Numbered from the stretch's first letter, positions 1-9,380 are shown. The stretch is DNA of 64,000 nucleotides from Asaia bogorensis (GCA_945868845.1 CAMBMS010000011.1:1-64000), one strand, 5' to 3'. The notes: generated by a model not told the origin, from the letters alone. A program made the numbers and translations.

Positions 1-75
1 AGCCAATTACTCAGAGCCTTCACCCCAGACGAATGCCATAATTATCTCCAGAACTCTGGTTATGCCCCAACGTAA
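1..75 (+). mobile_element. IS630-type transposase, 3' end fragment
   Basis: The first 75 bases encode 24 codons and a TAA stop. The peptide contains RAFTPDECHNY and ends NSGYAPT, which resembles the extreme C-terminus of IS630-family transposases. The rest lies outside the window, so it cannot be told whether the element is intact. A second IS630-type fragment occurs near 43.6 kb. Confidence 0.55.
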
Positions 76-90
76 AAACATCACGCCCTA

Positions 91-139
91 AGGCGCCTCG
101 CCCTTTAGCGGGGTTCGGGACAGCGCCCCAATCTTACTT
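91..139. repeat. GC-rich intergenic palindrome
   Basis: A GGGG block at 110-113 faces a CCCC block at 126-129 across a short loop containing a GACAGC core. The look is the same as at 17.11, 29.78, 30.49 and 38.83 kb: a G-run, a short purine-rich core and a C-run between genes. It may be a dispersed repeat family or simply transcription terminators. No T-run follows. Confidence 0.4.
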
Positions 140-175
140 TCGGCAGGTCCCGCTCATCAAGACGCGGTATCAGGG

Positions 176-451
176 CTACATTCCGAGGGCGCGGCGGTAC
201 AGATCCAGCAAGGTTTCCTGTTCCTCGATCTCGGCGGCTTCTTGTTTGCGCATGCGGATGAGATGGCGCAGTACTTTTACGTCGAATCCGGCTGATTTCG
301 CCTCAGCATAAATATCCTTGATGTCGTTACCGAGTGCCTTGCGTTCTTCCTCCAACCGCTCAATCCGGTCCACTAGGCTGCGTAGCCGATCGGCGGCAAT
401 ACCACCCACCTGGGTCTCATCGGTCTTCTGGGCGGCAACGGCCATCTTCAT
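176..451 (-). CDS. gapR: GapR-type nucleoid protein (DUF2312)
   Basis: The 91-residue product has the full DUF2312 pattern: a heptad-rich RIERLEEERKAL stretch (about residues 29-40), the conserved IYAEAKSAGFDVKVL block (about 47-61) and a basic RMRKQ segment. In Caulobacter GapR is a small coiled-coil dimer that binds overtwisted AT-rich DNA ahead of forks and polymerases. Length matches the family (about 80-95 aa). A second Met two codons in (MKM) is an alternative start. It stands alone, with a 111-base gap to the glycosyltransferase gene upstream on the same strand. The identification is by sequence pattern; function is by family. Confidence 0.9.
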   Translation of the reverse strand: MKMAVAAQKTDETQVGGIAADRLRSLVDRIERLEEERKALGNDIKDIYAEAKSAGFDVKVLRHLIRMRKQEAAEIEEQETLLDLYRRALGM

Positions 452-562
452 CTCTCCGGGACAACAGGGGAGCGGCGGGATACAGGTCCGCGCGTGGACC
501 GGTCAATGGGCATAGATGCCGGGCTGTTGCCATGGCAGTGCGGACTGAAGGGAGGAATGCTC

Positions 563-1720
563 TTATGTCGCCAGCAATTCGCGATACACACCCATGGTCG
601 CCGCCTGCATTTGGGCGGTGGTGTAATAGAGGCTGACCCAGTTGCGGGCCCGCGCACCCAGCATGCGGCGATCTGCGGGGGTCAAGGCGAGGACATAGGC
701 GATAGCCTCAGCCAGGGCGGCCGGGTCGTTGGGACGGATGCGCCAGCCGGTTTCATCATGGTTGATGGTTTCCACCGCGCCGCCATGATCGGTGGCGATG
801 GTTGGCCGCGCCATGGCCTGCGCCTCGATCACTACGCGACCGAAGGCTTCTGGCGCGGTTGAGGCGCTGACCACCACATCGGCAAGCATCAGGGCGGCGG
901 GCATGTCCTCGCAATCGCCGGGCAGGCGGACGCGCCCCGCGATACCGAGGCGCTGGGCCTGCGCGGTCAGGGCCTTAATCGCGGCGGGCTTGCCGCCGCC
1001 AAGCAGGACACAGACGGCGTCCTGGCGGTCCAGCCTCGCCATAGCGTCGAGCAGCACGGCCTGGCCTTTCCAGCCGGTGAGGCGGCCGGGCAGCATGATC
1101 ACGGGGGCGCCATCGGGCAACCTCCAGGCGCGGGCGAGGCGGGCAATGCGATCGCCCGTGACGGCTGCGGGATCGAACAAGGCGGTATCGACGCCACGCG
1201 GGATGACCCGGATGCGCGCCGCCCCCACGCCGTGGCGCTGGCCGATCAACTCGGCGATGTAGCGGCTGATAGCGATCACCCGATCGCCGCGCGCCATGAT
1301 GGCGTTGTAGCGGCGTTTAAAGGGAAAATCCTCGCCATAAGCTCCGTGATAGGTGGTGGCGAATTTTCGTCCGGTCCGCCGTGCCGCCAGCCAGGCGGAC
1401 CATGCGGGGGCGCGGGAACGGGCATGCACAATGTCCACTCCTTCCGCGCGGATCAGGGCGGCGAGGCGAAAAATATTGCGCCAGGTGGTGAGCGGATTGC
1501 GGCTGTCGAGCGGCAGGGTGATATGGCGGCCGCCGGCGCGCTCCACCTGCGCCGCGCGCGGGCCGCCGGCGCTAGCGACCAGGGCGCACCAGCCGGCCGC
1601 GGTGATGGCCTGGGTCATTTCCACCGTACCGCGCTCTACCCCGCCGGTGCCGAGAGCGGGGAGGACTTGTAGCACTGTAGGGGGTTTGGGAGGAGCCTTA
1701 TCAGTTCTGGCATGCGACAT
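563..1720 (-). CDS. Glycosyltransferase family 4
   Basis: This 385-residue protein is a GT-B fold, retaining glycosyltransferase of the GT4 type. The N-terminal domain opens with VLQVLPALGTGGVERG, the glycine-rich acceptor-side loop. The C-terminal nucleotide-sugar domain carries PGRLTGWKGQ (about 209-218) and the E-x7-E motif PEAFGRVVIE (about 290-299), whose glutamates contact the donor. In related alphaproteobacteria such enzymes add sugars to lipopolysaccharide or exopolysaccharide at the cytoplasmic face of the inner membrane. No polysaccharide genes flank it, so acceptor and donor are unknown. It is divergent from the alpha/beta hydrolase gene, with about 40 bases between the starts. 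Confidence 0.85.
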   Translation of the reverse strand: MSHARTDKAPPKPPTVLQVLPALGTGGVERGTVEMTQAITAAGWCALVASAGGPRAAQVERAGGRHITLPLDSRNPLTTWRNIFRLAALIRAEGVDIVHARSRAPAWSAWLAARRTGRKFATTYHGAYGEDFPFKRRYNAIMARGDRVIAISRYIAELIGQRHGVGAARIRVIPRGVDTALFDPAAVTGDRIARLARAWRLPDGAPVIMLPGRLTGWKGQAVLLDAMARLDRQDAVCVLLGGGKPAAIKALTAQAQRLGIAGRVRLPGDCEDMPAALMLADVVVSASTAPEAFGRVVIEAQAMARPTIATDHGGAVETINHDETGWRIRPNDPAALAEAIAYVLALTPADRRMLGARARNWVSLYYTTAQMQAATMGVYRELLAT

Positions 1721-1761
1721 GGGGTGGCTATATCACGTGCGCGGCGGGCGGGAGAGAGTGC

Positions 1762-2520
1762 ATGGCGGAAGAAACTGGGATGTTAAACCGGGGCGATGGC
1801 GTGGGATTGGCCTGGGCCCGGTTGGCCGGGCGAGGGCCGACAATCGTGTTTTTCCCCGGGTTTAATTCCGACATGGCGGGGTCGAAGGCTAGTTTGCTGG
1901 CAGCATTCTGCGCCGCGCGCGGGCGGGCCTATGTGCGGTTCGATTATTCGGGCCATGGGCGCAGCGGCGGGGCATTTGCTGATGGGACGATCGGCCGGTG
2001 GCGCAAGGATGCGCTGGCGGTGATTGATCGGTTGACGACGGGGAGGGTCTTGTTGGTTGGCTCCTCGATGGGTGGGTGGATCGCGCTACTGGTGGCGTTG
2101 GCGCGGCAGGAATCTGCGGCGGCCATCGTTGGGATCGCGCCGGCACCGGATTTCACCGAGGATCTGATGTGGGAGGCGATGGCACCGGCGGAGCGGAAAA
2201 AACTGCTGAACGAGGGGCATATTTTGGTGCCGAACCCATATGGTGCGCCATATCCTGTGGCTCGCGCCTTGATTGAGGAGGGACGGCAACATTTATTGCT
2301 GCGCGACGAGATCGCTCTCGAATGCCCGGTGAGGTTGCTGCATGGCCTTACGGATCGGGACGTGCCTTGGGAGACGAGCCTGCGGATCGCCAGGCGTCTG
2401 CGCGGGGGCGACGTGAGGCTGTGTCTGGTGAAGGATGGCGATCACCGGCTGTCACGGCCGGAGGATCTTTTATTACTGGAGCAGACCCTTGGCGCGCTCC
2501 TCGATGAGTATGGTGCGTAG
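1762..2520 (+). CDS. Alpha/beta hydrolase
   Basis: The 252-residue protein has a complete serine-hydrolase triad: nucleophile Ser102 in the elbow GSSMGG, an acid at D198 or D200 in LTDRDVP, and His228 in DGDHRLS. An oxyanion-hole segment PGFNSDM lies near residue 32. Overall form resembles small esterase/acyl-protein thioesterase proteins such as ABHD10. There is no signal peptide, so it is probably cytoplasmic. The last 48 bases overlap the 3' end of the convergent epimerase-like gene. The substrate cannot be read from the sequence. Confidence 0.8.
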   Translation: MAEETGMLNRGDGVGLAWARLAGRGPTIVFFPGFNSDMAGSKASLLAAFCAARGRAYVRFDYSGHGRSGGAFADGTIGRWRKDALAVIDRLTTGRVLLVGSSMGGWIALLVALARQESAAAIVGIAPAPDFTEDLMWEAMAPAERKKLLNEGHILVPNPYGAPYPVARALIEEGRQHLLLRDEIALECPVRLLHGLTDRDVPWETSLRIARRLRGGDVRLCLVKDGDHRLSRPEDLLLLEQTLGALLDEYGA

Positions 2521-3339
2521 GCCTTCGCGGTAGCTGGGGTAGCGCCAGCGATAATGAAGCGCGGCCTGGGTTCGATGGGCCGAAACCTTGCGGTTTTCGG
2601 CCCAGAAGCTGCGGGCCATTGGGCTCATGGTTTTCCAGGCTTCGGCGAAGAGCGTTTCTCTGGGCGGGGCGATGCCGAGCAGGGCGGCGGCTTCGGCGAC
2701 GATGGTGGCGGGTTCGGCGGGCTCGTCGTCGGCGAGGTGGAGAATGCGCGGTCCGGGAGGCGAATTTTGTGCCAGCGCAGCGAGGATCGCGCCGGCGATG
2801 TCATCCCGGTGGATGCGCCCAAACGCATGCCCGGGACGGATCACGCGACGGGCGCGGCCGGCACGCAGATCGTCGAAGGCGGAGCGGCCGGGACCGTAAA
2901 TGCCGGCGCAGCGAAAAATGTCCATGGCGCGGCCCTGGCTGACATTCGTCCATGCTATCTCCGCAACGAGCCGGCGGCACGATCTGTCGGCCAGCGGGGC
3001 GGCGGCCGTGGTTTCATCTACCCACTGGCCAGCGCGGTCGCCATACACACCTGTCGTCGACAAATAGCCGATCCAGCGCAAGGCGGGTGCGGCGCGGATC
3101 GCGGCGGCGTGTACGCGCAGGACTGGATCCCCATCCATACCGGGTGGAACTGTGGACAGGATATGGGTGGCGGTGGCGATGGCGGAGGCGGCAGTGGCGA
3201 AAGCGATCGGGATGATTCCCGTCCAGTCGGGCGGAGCGCCGCGGTAAGTGGCCGCGACCGGCCAGCCGGCACGGCGAGCCTCATTGGCAATAGCGGCGCC
3301 GCTGTAGCCAAGGCCAAAAATCAGCAATCGATCCGGCAT
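2473..3339 (-). CDS. NAD(P)-dependent epimerase/SDR-like protein (YeeZ type)
   Basis: The 288-residue product starts with LLIFGLGYSGAAIA, a Rossmann glycine loop of the extended SDR type. It has STTGVYGD near residue 95, the equivalent of the STSAVYG block of sugar-nucleotide epimerases that holds the catalytic Tyr, and PGRSAFDDLRAG followed by IHRDDIAGAI near 190, also an epimerase hallmark. Proteins of this YeeZ-like kind are usually annotated as NAD(P)-dependent oxidoreductases of unknown substrate. Its start codon touches the region upstream of the TPR gene, which is divergent. Its 3' end overlaps the convergent hydrolase gene by 48 bases. Confidence 0.75.
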   Translation of the reverse strand: MPDRLLIFGLGYSGAAIANEARRAGWPVAATYRGAPPDWTGIIPIAFATAASAIATATHILSTVPPGMDGDPVLRVHAAAIRAAPALRWIGYLSTTGVYGDRAGQWVDETTAAAPLADRSCRRLVAEIAWTNVSQGRAMDIFRCAGIYGPGRSAFDDLRAGRARRVIRPGHAFGRIHRDDIAGAILAALAQNSPPGPRILHLADDEPAEPATIVAEAAALLGIAPPRETLFAEAWKTMSPMARSFWAENRKVSAHRTQAALHYRWRYPSYREGLRTILIEERAKGLLQ

Positions 3340-3404
3340 TGTTCGGTTTTGTTCTCGCGTGGCTCGTTTGTCGGTGCGACGGAAGGAATGTTAGACTAAT
3401 CTTC

Positions 3405-4334
3405 ATGAACGGTCGTGTCCTGGTGTTCGGCTTTTTGGCGATACTGGTGCTGGCCGTCGGCTTCGATGTCTGGTGGCAGCTGGATGTCAGTGAGCCGGCC
3501 CGTACAGCGCCAGCGGTTCCGGGGTCTGTCCCGGTCGCCACACCGACCGCGCCGTCCACTGTGCCCGGCGCGCCGTTGGCCGCCGCCAGGTCGGCATTGC
3601 CGGCCCATTCCGCGTCCAACAGCGCCGGGCTGCCGATGCCGCCGCGCATCGGGCAGGGCGCTGAATATGAACGCTGCCTGCGTATGGTGCCAGGCGATCC
3701 GGCGGGTGCGAATGCGCTGGCCTATGCCTGGGAAGCCACCGGCGGCGGCGATGGCGCGACGCATTGCCAAGCGGCGGCGCAGCTCGCCCTGGGCAACACG
3801 GAGACCGGGGCGCGCATACTGGAAAATCTCGCCAAGGCCAGTAAGGCGGCGGCACTGACGCGGGCCTTCGTCTTTGGCCAGGCGACGCAGGCCTGGTTGA
3901 TGGCGGGCGACGCCGCGCGCGCCTACGGTACCGCGACCATGGCACTGGCACTGGCGCCGGACGATATCGACCTGCTGATCGATCGCTCCATCGCCGCCGC
4001 CACCATGGCACGCTATCTGGACGCGATCGATGACCTCAACCTGGTGCTGTCTCGCGATCAGTGGCGGACCGATGCGCTGGTCTTCCGCGCTGCCGCGTGG
4101 CGTCATGAAGGCCAGATAGGACTGGCCAATGACGACGTGAACCGCGCGTTGGCGGTGGACCCTGGTTTCCCAGAAGCCATGCTGGAACGCGGCATCCTGC
4201 ACCAGCGCCGAGGCGACTTGGATGGCGCGCGCGCGGACTGGCAACGGGCCATCGAACTGGCCCCCGATACCGCCATCGCCGACCTGGCGCAGCAGAACCT
4301 TTTCTTGCTCGAAGCCGGGCCGCGATTGCGTTAG
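3405..4334 (+). CDS. Membrane-anchored or exported TPR protein
   Basis: The chosen ATG gives 309 residues opening with MNGRVLVFGFLAILVLAVGF, a basic start plus one hydrophobic segment, so the protein is anchored or exported. A longer reading from 3339 would overlap the divergent epimerase gene start and was rejected. A Pro/Ala/Val-rich linker follows, then helical repeats. The clearest tetratricopeptide units are at about 210-290, with AAWRHEGQIGLANDDVNRAL and DPGFPEAMLERGILHQRRGD followed by GARADWQRAIELAP. Such proteins are periplasmic scaffolds. No partner is suggested by the neighbours. Confidence 0.7.
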   Translation: MNGRVLVFGFLAILVLAVGFDVWWQLDVSEPARTAPAVPGSVPVATPTAPSTVPGAPLAAARSALPAHSASNSAGLPMPPRIGQGAEYERCLRMVPGDPAGANALAYAWEATGGGDGATHCQAAAQLALGNTETGARILENLAKASKAAALTRAFVFGQATQAWLMAGDAARAYGTATMALALAPDDIDLLIDRSIAAATMARYLDAIDDLNLVLSRDQWRTDALVFRAAAWRHEGQIGLANDDVNRALAVDPGFPEAMLERGILHQRRGDLDGARADWQRAIELAPDTAIADLAQQNLFLLEAGPRLR

Positions 4335-4373
4335 GGTCTGCGCGACGCATTCCGCAACAAGACGCTATTTCGA

Positions 4374-5174
4374 CTACCGCAACACGCGCGCGACATCGAC
4401 GGACGGACCGGCAGCAGGCCGTCCTTCGATGTCAGGCCAGAATCCCTGGTCGTCATGCCATATCTGGCACGCCGCACCGAAGGCCGCGAAGATCGCGCGA
4501 CTGGGCAGATCTTCGGCGGTGCGCCATTCCGGATGCCATTGCACGCCTAGTGCAAATCCGGGGGCGCTTTCAACCCGGACGGCCTCCATGATGCCATCAG
4601 GGGCCGTGCCTTCCACGATCAGGCCAGGGGCGAGGGTGTCGATGGCCTGGCCATGCAGGGAGTTCACCATGATTTCCGCGGCGCCAATGATTCGCGCCAG
4701 TCGCCCGGTCAGCGTAACCTTGTGCTTGTGACGATAGCGGTGCTCCTGTGAACCTTCGCCGGCGCGATGGTCCATGAGCCCGGGCAAGGCGTGGACTTGC
4801 TGATGCAAGGTGCCTCCGAGGGCGACATTGAGTTCCTGGATACCGCGGCAGATAGCCAGCAGCGGCAGTCCACGTTCCAACGCGGCGCGGATCATCGGTA
4901 GGGTGGTAGCGTCGCGATCCGGGTCGTGCCAGTCGGGCGTGGCGCTCTCCCCGCCTTTATAGGCGCTGGGATGGACATTGGACGGGCTGCCCGAAAGCAA
5001 TATTCCGTCCAGTCGATCCAGCACCGATAGCTGCGCCTCGCCGACGGGCGGGATAAGGATCGGGATGGCGCCGGCACTTCGCAACAGCGCGGCGCCATAG
5101 CGGGCCGGGGTGGCGTGTTGCGGGTGGCCGCGCACATCAACATTGCAGGCCGGTATTCCGACGATCAGGGCCAT
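4374..5174 (-). CDS. Gamma-glutamyl-gamma-aminobutyrate hydrolase family (peptidase C26, PuuD type)
   Basis: This 266-residue class-I glutamine-amidotransferase-like hydrolase has the nucleophile Cys in LAICRGIQELN (about residue 119) and the catalytic His in GVQWHPEW (about 233), with the acid two residues on. LLSGSPSNVHPSAY near 65 is the PuuD-type loop around the oxyanion hole. PuuD removes glutamate from gamma-glutamyl-GABA in putrescine breakdown. No other puu genes are nearby, so the substrate is uncertain. The start ATG is at 5174. Confidence 0.8.
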   Translation of the reverse strand: MALIVGIPACNVDVRGHPQHATPARYGAALLRSAGAIPILIPPVGEAQLSVLDRLDGILLSGSPSNVHPSAYKGGESATPDWHDPDRDATTLPMIRAALERGLPLLAICRGIQELNVALGGTLHQQVHALPGLMDHRAGEGSQEHRYRHKHKVTLTGRLARIIGAAEIMVNSLHGQAIDTLAPGLIVEGTAPDGIMEAVRVESAPGFALGVQWHPEWRTAEDLPSRAIFAAFGAACQIWHDDQGFWPDIEGRPAAGPSVDVARVLR

Positions 5175-5219
5175 TGTGACAAGGGCATTGTGACAGGCTC
5201 CATGTGAAATGAGGTAAAA

Positions 5220-5600
5220 TCACTCTATCATACATATTTTCCACCGCAGCCGGTCCGTGACCGCGACCCCGAGCGCCGTAGCCAGTATCAGCGCTGCCAT
5301 GCCGCTCAGCGTGCCATCGGTCAACAGGCTGCTGAGCAGGCGGGTGATCGCACCCATGGTGAACTTAAACATGCCCATCAACGCCGACGCCGCCAGGGCA
5401 TGCGTGGCATGGCGCGACAGCGCGCCGACAGCCAGCTAGCACGCGCCGGCCGCCATCATGCTGGTGGAGCCGATGTGCACCACGCGCCGAAGCGCGGCAA
5501 CAGGCGCGGGCTGAGCTGCCCGCACGCCACCGGCCGGCACCCAACAGATACACCCAGTTGACGCGGAACCAGAGGGCGCTTAGATTCTGCTCTCCCAACT
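5220..5600 (-). pseudogene. Wrecked Bcr/CflA-type MFS drug transporter, 3' part
   Basis: Read on the minus strand, three frames join into the C-terminal end of a Bcr/CflA-type major facilitator: a YLLGAGRW segment, then QLSPRLLPRFGAW in a second frame, then VHIGSTSMMAAGAC, a TAG stop, and LAVGALSRHATHALAASALM with GMFKFTMGAITRLL in the third frame. The reading runs to TGA at 5220. At least two frameshifts and one in-frame TAG are needed, and the N-terminal two thirds are missing. It is clearly non-functional. Family assignment is by pattern only. Confidence 0.6.
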
Positions 5601-5745
5601 TTACGCGCGCCCGGTTTTACCCGGCGCAGTCGCCTTGTAACCCCCTCCGCACAGAACCGCACAGAACAATCTGTTCGCCATAGTTGTGCCGCGTCCCCTC
5701 CTCACGATCGTCCCCGGCATAGACCCTATTGAGGCACTCAAGAAC

Positions 5746-7020
5746 ATGCATCTCGCCGAACTGAAGGCAAAGGCGCCGGCCGATCTGCTGAGCCTTGCCG
5801 AATCGCTCCAGGTCGAAAATGCTTCCTCCCTGCGCAAGCAGGACATGATGTTCGCCATCCTGAAGAACCTGGCCGACAGCGATCAGGCGATCTATGGCGA
5901 AGGCACTCTGGAAATCCTGCCCGACGGCTTCGGTTTCCTGCGCAGCGCCCAGGCCAACTATCTGCCGGGTCCCGACGATATCTATATCAGCCCCACCCAG
6001 GTCCGCCGCTTCGGCCTGCGCACCGGCGATACGGTGGAAGGCCAGATCCGCGCCCCCAAGGATGGCGAGCGCTATTTCGCCATGCTGAAGGTTAACACGA
6101 TCAATTTCGAACCACCCGATGCGGTAAAGCACCGGATCAATTTCGACAACCTTACCCCGCTTTATCCAGAACAGCGGCTGAAGATGGAGTTAGAGAATTT
6201 CCAATCCGTTGCTAAGATGGCGGCCAAGGATTTTACTCCGCGCGTGATCGATCTGATCGCGCCGATCGGCATGGGGCAGCGCGCTTTGATCGTGGCGCCG
6301 CCGCGCACCGGCAAGACGGTGATGCTGCAAAACATTGCCACGGCGATTTCTAGCAACCATCCGGAAGTTTTCCTCATCGTTCTGCTCATCGATGAACGGC
6401 CGGAGGAAGTCACTGATATGTCGCGCACCGTGAAGGGCGAGGTTGTCGCCTCCACCTTCGACGAACCGGCGACGCGCCATGTGGCGGTCACGGAAATGGT
6501 GCTGGAAAAGGCCAAACGGCTGGTTGAGCACAAGCGCGACGTGGTAATCCTGTTGGATTCTATCACCCGTTTGGCGCGTGCTTACAATACTGTCGTGCCA
6601 TCCTCGGGCAAGGTGTTGACCGGCGGCGTGGACGCTAATGCATTGCAGCGCCCGAAGCGCTTCTTCGGCGCGGCGCGCAATATCGAGGAAGGTGGTTCGC
6701 TGACGATCATCGCTACCGCCCTGATCGATACTGGCAGCCGCATGGATGAAGTGATCTTCGAGGAATTCAAAGGCACAGGTAATTCGGAAATCATCCTCGA
6801 CCGCAAACTATCGGATAAGCGCACCTTTCCTGCGATCGACATCACTAAATCCGGTACGCGTAAGGAAGAACTGTTGGTTGATAAAGGCACGTTGTCCAAG
6901 ATGTGGGTGCTGCGCCGTATCCTGAACCCGATGGGGACGATGGACGCGATGGAGTTCCTGTTGGACAAATTAAAATACAGCAAGTCCAACCAGGATTTCT
7001 TCGATGCGATGAATACTTGA
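5746..7020 (+). CDS. rho: Transcription termination factor Rho
   Basis: Rho is the hexameric RNA-dependent ATPase that ends transcription at rut sites. From the ATG at 5746 the protein starts [15 protein letters not shown], the standard Rho N-terminal helix, and is 424 residues long. A GTG at 5686 would add 20 residues that do not resemble the family. The cold-shock-like RNA-binding domain holds DGFGFLRS and [16 protein letters not shown]. The ATPase core has the Walker [11 protein letters not shown], the Q-loop region [16 protein letters not shown] and the R-loop region [12 protein letters not shown]. All key elements are intact. ahcY follows 77 bases later. Confidence 0.96.
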   Translation: MHLAELKAKAPADLLSLAESLQVENASSLRKQDMMFAILKNLADSDQAIYGEGTLEILPDGFGFLRSAQANYLPGPDDIYISPTQVRRFGLRTGDTVEGQIRAPKDGERYFAMLKVNTINFEPPDAVKHRINFDNLTPLYPEQRLKMELENFQSVAKMAAKDFTPRVIDLIAPIGMGQRALIVAPPRTGKTVMLQNIATAISSNHPEVFLIVLLIDERPEEVTDMSRTVKGEVVASTFDEPATRHVAVTEMVLEKAKRLVEHKRDVVILLDSITRLARAYNTVVPSSGKVLTGGVDANALQRPKRFFGAARNIEEGGSLTIIATALIDTGSRMDEVIFEEFKGTGNSEIILDRKLSDKRTFPAIDITKSGTRKEELLVDKGTLSKMWVLRRILNPMGTMDAMEFLLDKLKYSKSNQDFFDAMNT

Positions 7021-7043
7021 TCGCACGCCGCCCCTTTACCGTC

Positions 7044-7063
7044 ATGCCCGCACTGGCGGGCAT
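7044..7063. repeat. Short perfect palindrome between rho and ahcY
   Basis: ATGCCCGC (7044-7051) and its exact complement GCGGGCAT (7056-7063) form an 8-bp stem with a 4-base loop. The motif GTCATGCCCGC...GCGGGCATCCA has the look of the REP-like intergenic palindromes found in many proteobacterial genomes. No T-run follows, so it is a weak terminator candidate. No second copy was found in this window. Confidence 0.55.
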
Positions 7064-7097
7064 CCAAGCCTCCCTTCTTTCCAGGACCACACAACCT

Positions 7098-8387
7098 ATG
7101 CATGACTACAAGGTTAAAGACGAATCCCTTGCCGTCTGGGGCCGCAAGGAAATATCGATGGCCGAGGATGAAATGCCCGGCCTGATGGCGGTGCGCGCCG
7201 AATATGGTGCGGCCCAGCCACTGAAGGGCGCGCGCATCGTCGGTTGCCTACATATGACCATCCAGACGGCAGTGTTGATCGAGACCCTCACGGCGCTGGG
7301 CGCCACCGTGCGCTGGTCGTCTTGCAACATTTTCTCCACCCAAGATCATGCCGCCGCCGCCGTGGCCGCCGCCGGAACGCCGGTGTTCGCCTGGAAAGGC
7401 ATGAACGAGGAGGAGTTCTGGTGGTGTATCGAACAGACGGTAAAAGGCCCGGATGGCTGGACACCCAACATGATTCTCGACGATGGCGGCGACGTGACGT
7501 TGCTGATGCACCAGAAATACCCGGCAATGCTGGCCGATGTACGCGGCATCTCGGAAGAAACTACCACCGGCGTGCATCGCCTGCGCGAAATGGCGCGCGA
7601 CGGCAAGCTACTGGTCCCCGCGATCAATGTAAACGACAGCGTGACGAAGTCGAAATTCGATAACCTTTATGGTTGTCGCGAATCTCTGGCCGACGGCATC
7701 CGCCGCGGCACCGACGTAATGATGTCCGGCAAGATTGCCGTCGTGGCCGGCTATGGCGATGTCGGCAAGGGTTCAGCGGCCTCCCTGCGCAACGCCGGCT
7801 GCCGCGTGCTGGTGACCGAGATCGACCCGATCAATGCCTTACAGGCGGCGATGGAAGGTTATGAAGTTGTCACCATGGAGCAGGCCGCACCGCGCGGTGA
7901 TATCTTCGTCACCGCCACCGGCAATATCGATGTCGTCACCATCGACCACATGCGAGCGATGAAACATCGCGCCATCGTCTGCAATATCGGCCATTTCGAT
8001 TCCGAGATTCAGATGGAAGCGCTACGGAATTTTACGTGGGACAATGTGAAGCCGCAGGTGGACGAGGTGATATTCCCCGATGGCAAGCGGTTGATTGTCC
8101 TGTCCGAAGGCCGCCTTGTTAACCTCGGCAACGCCACCGGCCATCCGAGCTTCGTGATGAGCGCGTCCTTCACCAACCAGGTGCTGGCGCAGATCGAGCT
8201 ATGGAACGCGCCGGCGGGTCAGTACGGACGCGAGGTCTACACCCTACCGAAGGCATTGGATGAGAAAGTTGCGGCGCTGCATCTGGCGAAGGTGGGTGCG
8301 ACCCTGACGCGGCTTTCCAGCAAGCAGGCGGAGTATATCGGGGTCGATCCAACTGGGCCGTTCAAGCACGACCTCTATCGGTATTAA
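7098..8387 (+). CDS. ahcY: Adenosylhomocysteinase
   Basis: This enzyme reversibly splits S-adenosylhomocysteine into adenosine and homocysteine, removing the methylation inhibitor. The ATG at 7098 gives a 429-residue protein starting [16 protein letters not shown]. In-frame upstream sequence overlaps rho and was rejected. Visible features are [15 protein letters not shown] (substrate site), [19 protein letters not shown] with the Lys that contacts adenosine, the NAD-binding loop [15 protein letters not shown], and the C-terminal KHDLYRY, whose Lys/Tyr close the neighbouring subunit's NAD site. Length fits the bacterial form. It lies downstream of rho and may share its transcript. Confidence 0.96.
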   Translation: MHDYKVKDESLAVWGRKEISMAEDEMPGLMAVRAEYGAAQPLKGARIVGCLHMTIQTAVLIETLTALGATVRWSSCNIFSTQDHAAAAVAAAGTPVFAWKGMNEEEFWWCIEQTVKGPDGWTPNMILDDGGDVTLLMHQKYPAMLADVRGISEETTTGVHRLREMARDGKLLVPAINVNDSVTKSKFDNLYGCRESLADGIRRGTDVMMSGKIAVVAGYGDVGKGSAASLRNAGCRVLVTEIDPINALQAAMEGYEVVTMEQAAPRGDIFVTATGNIDVVTIDHMRAMKHRAIVCNIGHFDSEIQMEALRNFTWDNVKPQVDEVIFPDGKRLIVLSEGRLVNLGNATGHPSFVMSASFTNQVLAQIELWNAPAGQYGREVYTLPKALDEKVAALHLAKVGATLTRLSSKQAEYIGVDPTGPFKHDLYRY

Positions 8388-8399
8388 GCAGAAAGCGTC

Positions 8400-8935
8400 G
8401 AGTAGCGGTGTAAAACAGGTCCGACTGATCGATGTGTATGGCGTGGCCAGCGCTACGGATGGCGATCATTGGCGGGAACCACCGGCAGGCGCACATTTGG
8501 TTATGGAAGGCCGCGTAGCGGGACGGGCTGTGCTCGCGCCAGATAAATAGCAAGAACCGGATTGTGCCCCGAATTGGTTGGGTGCCAGGCCCAGCCGATC
8601 AAGGCCTTACCATCCCAGTCCACCACGCCGCCCAGCCAGCGCCATCCGCCCGGCAGGGCAAGCGAGAAAAAATCCAGCGCCGGCCCTACAGCCGGTCAGG
8701 GCGCACCAGCCCTCCGGCGCGATCGTGTCGGCGAGGCCCGCCCAGCTGAGATCCCCTGGCGCCGTGTAGCGCGACAGCACGATCTCCATCGCCGTCACCG
8801 CACCCTCCCAATCGCCAATGCGCCGCCGCCAGGCCGAGCCAAGGATCGCGTACCTCATGCTGGCGGATTTCGAGGTGCTCTATCGCGCTGCCTGGTAGGG
8901 CGAACGCATTCCAGCTCACCAGGGAGCAGGAAAGA
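8400..8935 (-). pseudogene. Decayed coding region, TPR-like with unrecognised C-terminal part
   Basis: Several minus-strand frames read as parts of one protein. A helical segment (HLEIRQHEVRDPWLGLAAAH, then DWEGAVTAMEIVLSRY) resembles tetratricopeptide repeats. It is followed by GDLSWAGLADTIAPEGWCAL and, in another frame, WLGGVVDWDGKALIGWAWHP followed by VLAIYLARAQPVPL. Frameshifts and stops separate the pieces and no start is left. I do not recognise the C-terminal part. It lies between ahcY and the Zur box, so the zinc operon was probably placed beside, or transcribed away from, an older gene. Confidence 0.4.
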
Positions 8936-8950
8936 AACTGGTATCGATAA

Positions 8951-8967
8951 ATGTTATAATATAACAT
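8951..8967. promoter_or_regulatory. Zur-box-like operator
   Basis: The 17-base site ATGTTATAATATAACAT is a perfect palindrome with 8-bp arms around one central A. It matches the TGTTATAnTATAACA form described for alphaproteobacterial Zur sites. It ends only 6 bases before the hisI ATG, so bound Zur would cover the promoter/start region directly. No Shine-Dalgarno sequence fits between site and ATG, which hints at a leaderless or very short-leader mRNA. The site and spacing are seen; the regulator is inferred, as no zur gene is in the window. Confidence 0.8.
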
Positions 8968-8973
8968 CACATT

Positions 8974-9375
8974 ATGGAACACGATGAAAAGCCGACCGCC
9001 CTTCTCGCCGCGATCGTCTGGGACGATGCGGACCTGGTGCCCTGCGTCGCCCAGCAGCACGACACCGGCGAGATTCTGATGATGGCTTGGATGAGCCGCG
9101 CCGCCGTGCTGGAGACTCTGGCGACCGGTCGTGTCTGCTACTATTCGCGCAGCCGCAAGGGCTTGTGGCGCAAGGGAGAAACCTCAGGCCAGCAGCAGAA
9201 CCTGGTGGCGCTGCGCCTGGATTGCGACGGCGACGCGCTGCTGGCACTGGTCGACCAGCGCGGGGTTGCCTGCCACACCGGGCGGTGGTCGTGCTTCTCC
9301 TGGGAAGCCCGCGACGACACCTGGCGCGAGATCGCCACCCCGCGCGTGGACCCTGCGACGCTATACGGGTCGTGA
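8974..9375 (+). CDS. hisI: Phosphoribosyl-AMP cyclohydrolase (HisI)
   Basis: HisI opens the purine ring of phosphoribosyl-AMP in histidine synthesis, using one Zn and one Mg ion. The 133-residue product has the [14 protein letters not shown] start block, [18 protein letters not shown], and the metal site: the acidic LDCDGD motif (Mg ligands plus the first Cys) followed by [12 protein letters not shown] with the other two Zn-binding Cys. All three cysteines are kept. It is the first gene of a Zur-box operon with two COG0523 genes, a context in which hisI copies are known to be zinc-responsive. Its stop overlaps a possible GTG start of the next gene. Confidence 0.92.
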   Translation: MEHDEKPTALLAAIVWDDADLVPCVAQQHDTGEILMMAWMSRAAVLETLATGRVCYYSRSRKGLWRKGETSGQQQNLVALRLDCDGDALLALVDQRGVACHTGRWSCFSWEARDDTWREIATPRVDPATLYGS

Positions 9376-9380
9376 CCGCA

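Noticed and set aside
2554-3399. Long plus-strand frame of 281 codons over the epimerase-like gene.
   Set aside because: Gly/Arg-rich composition without any motif; it is the antisense shadow of a GC-rich gene.
3396-4244. 282-codon minus-strand frame inside the TPR gene.
   Set aside because: No recognisable motif; codon use is that of an antisense shadow.
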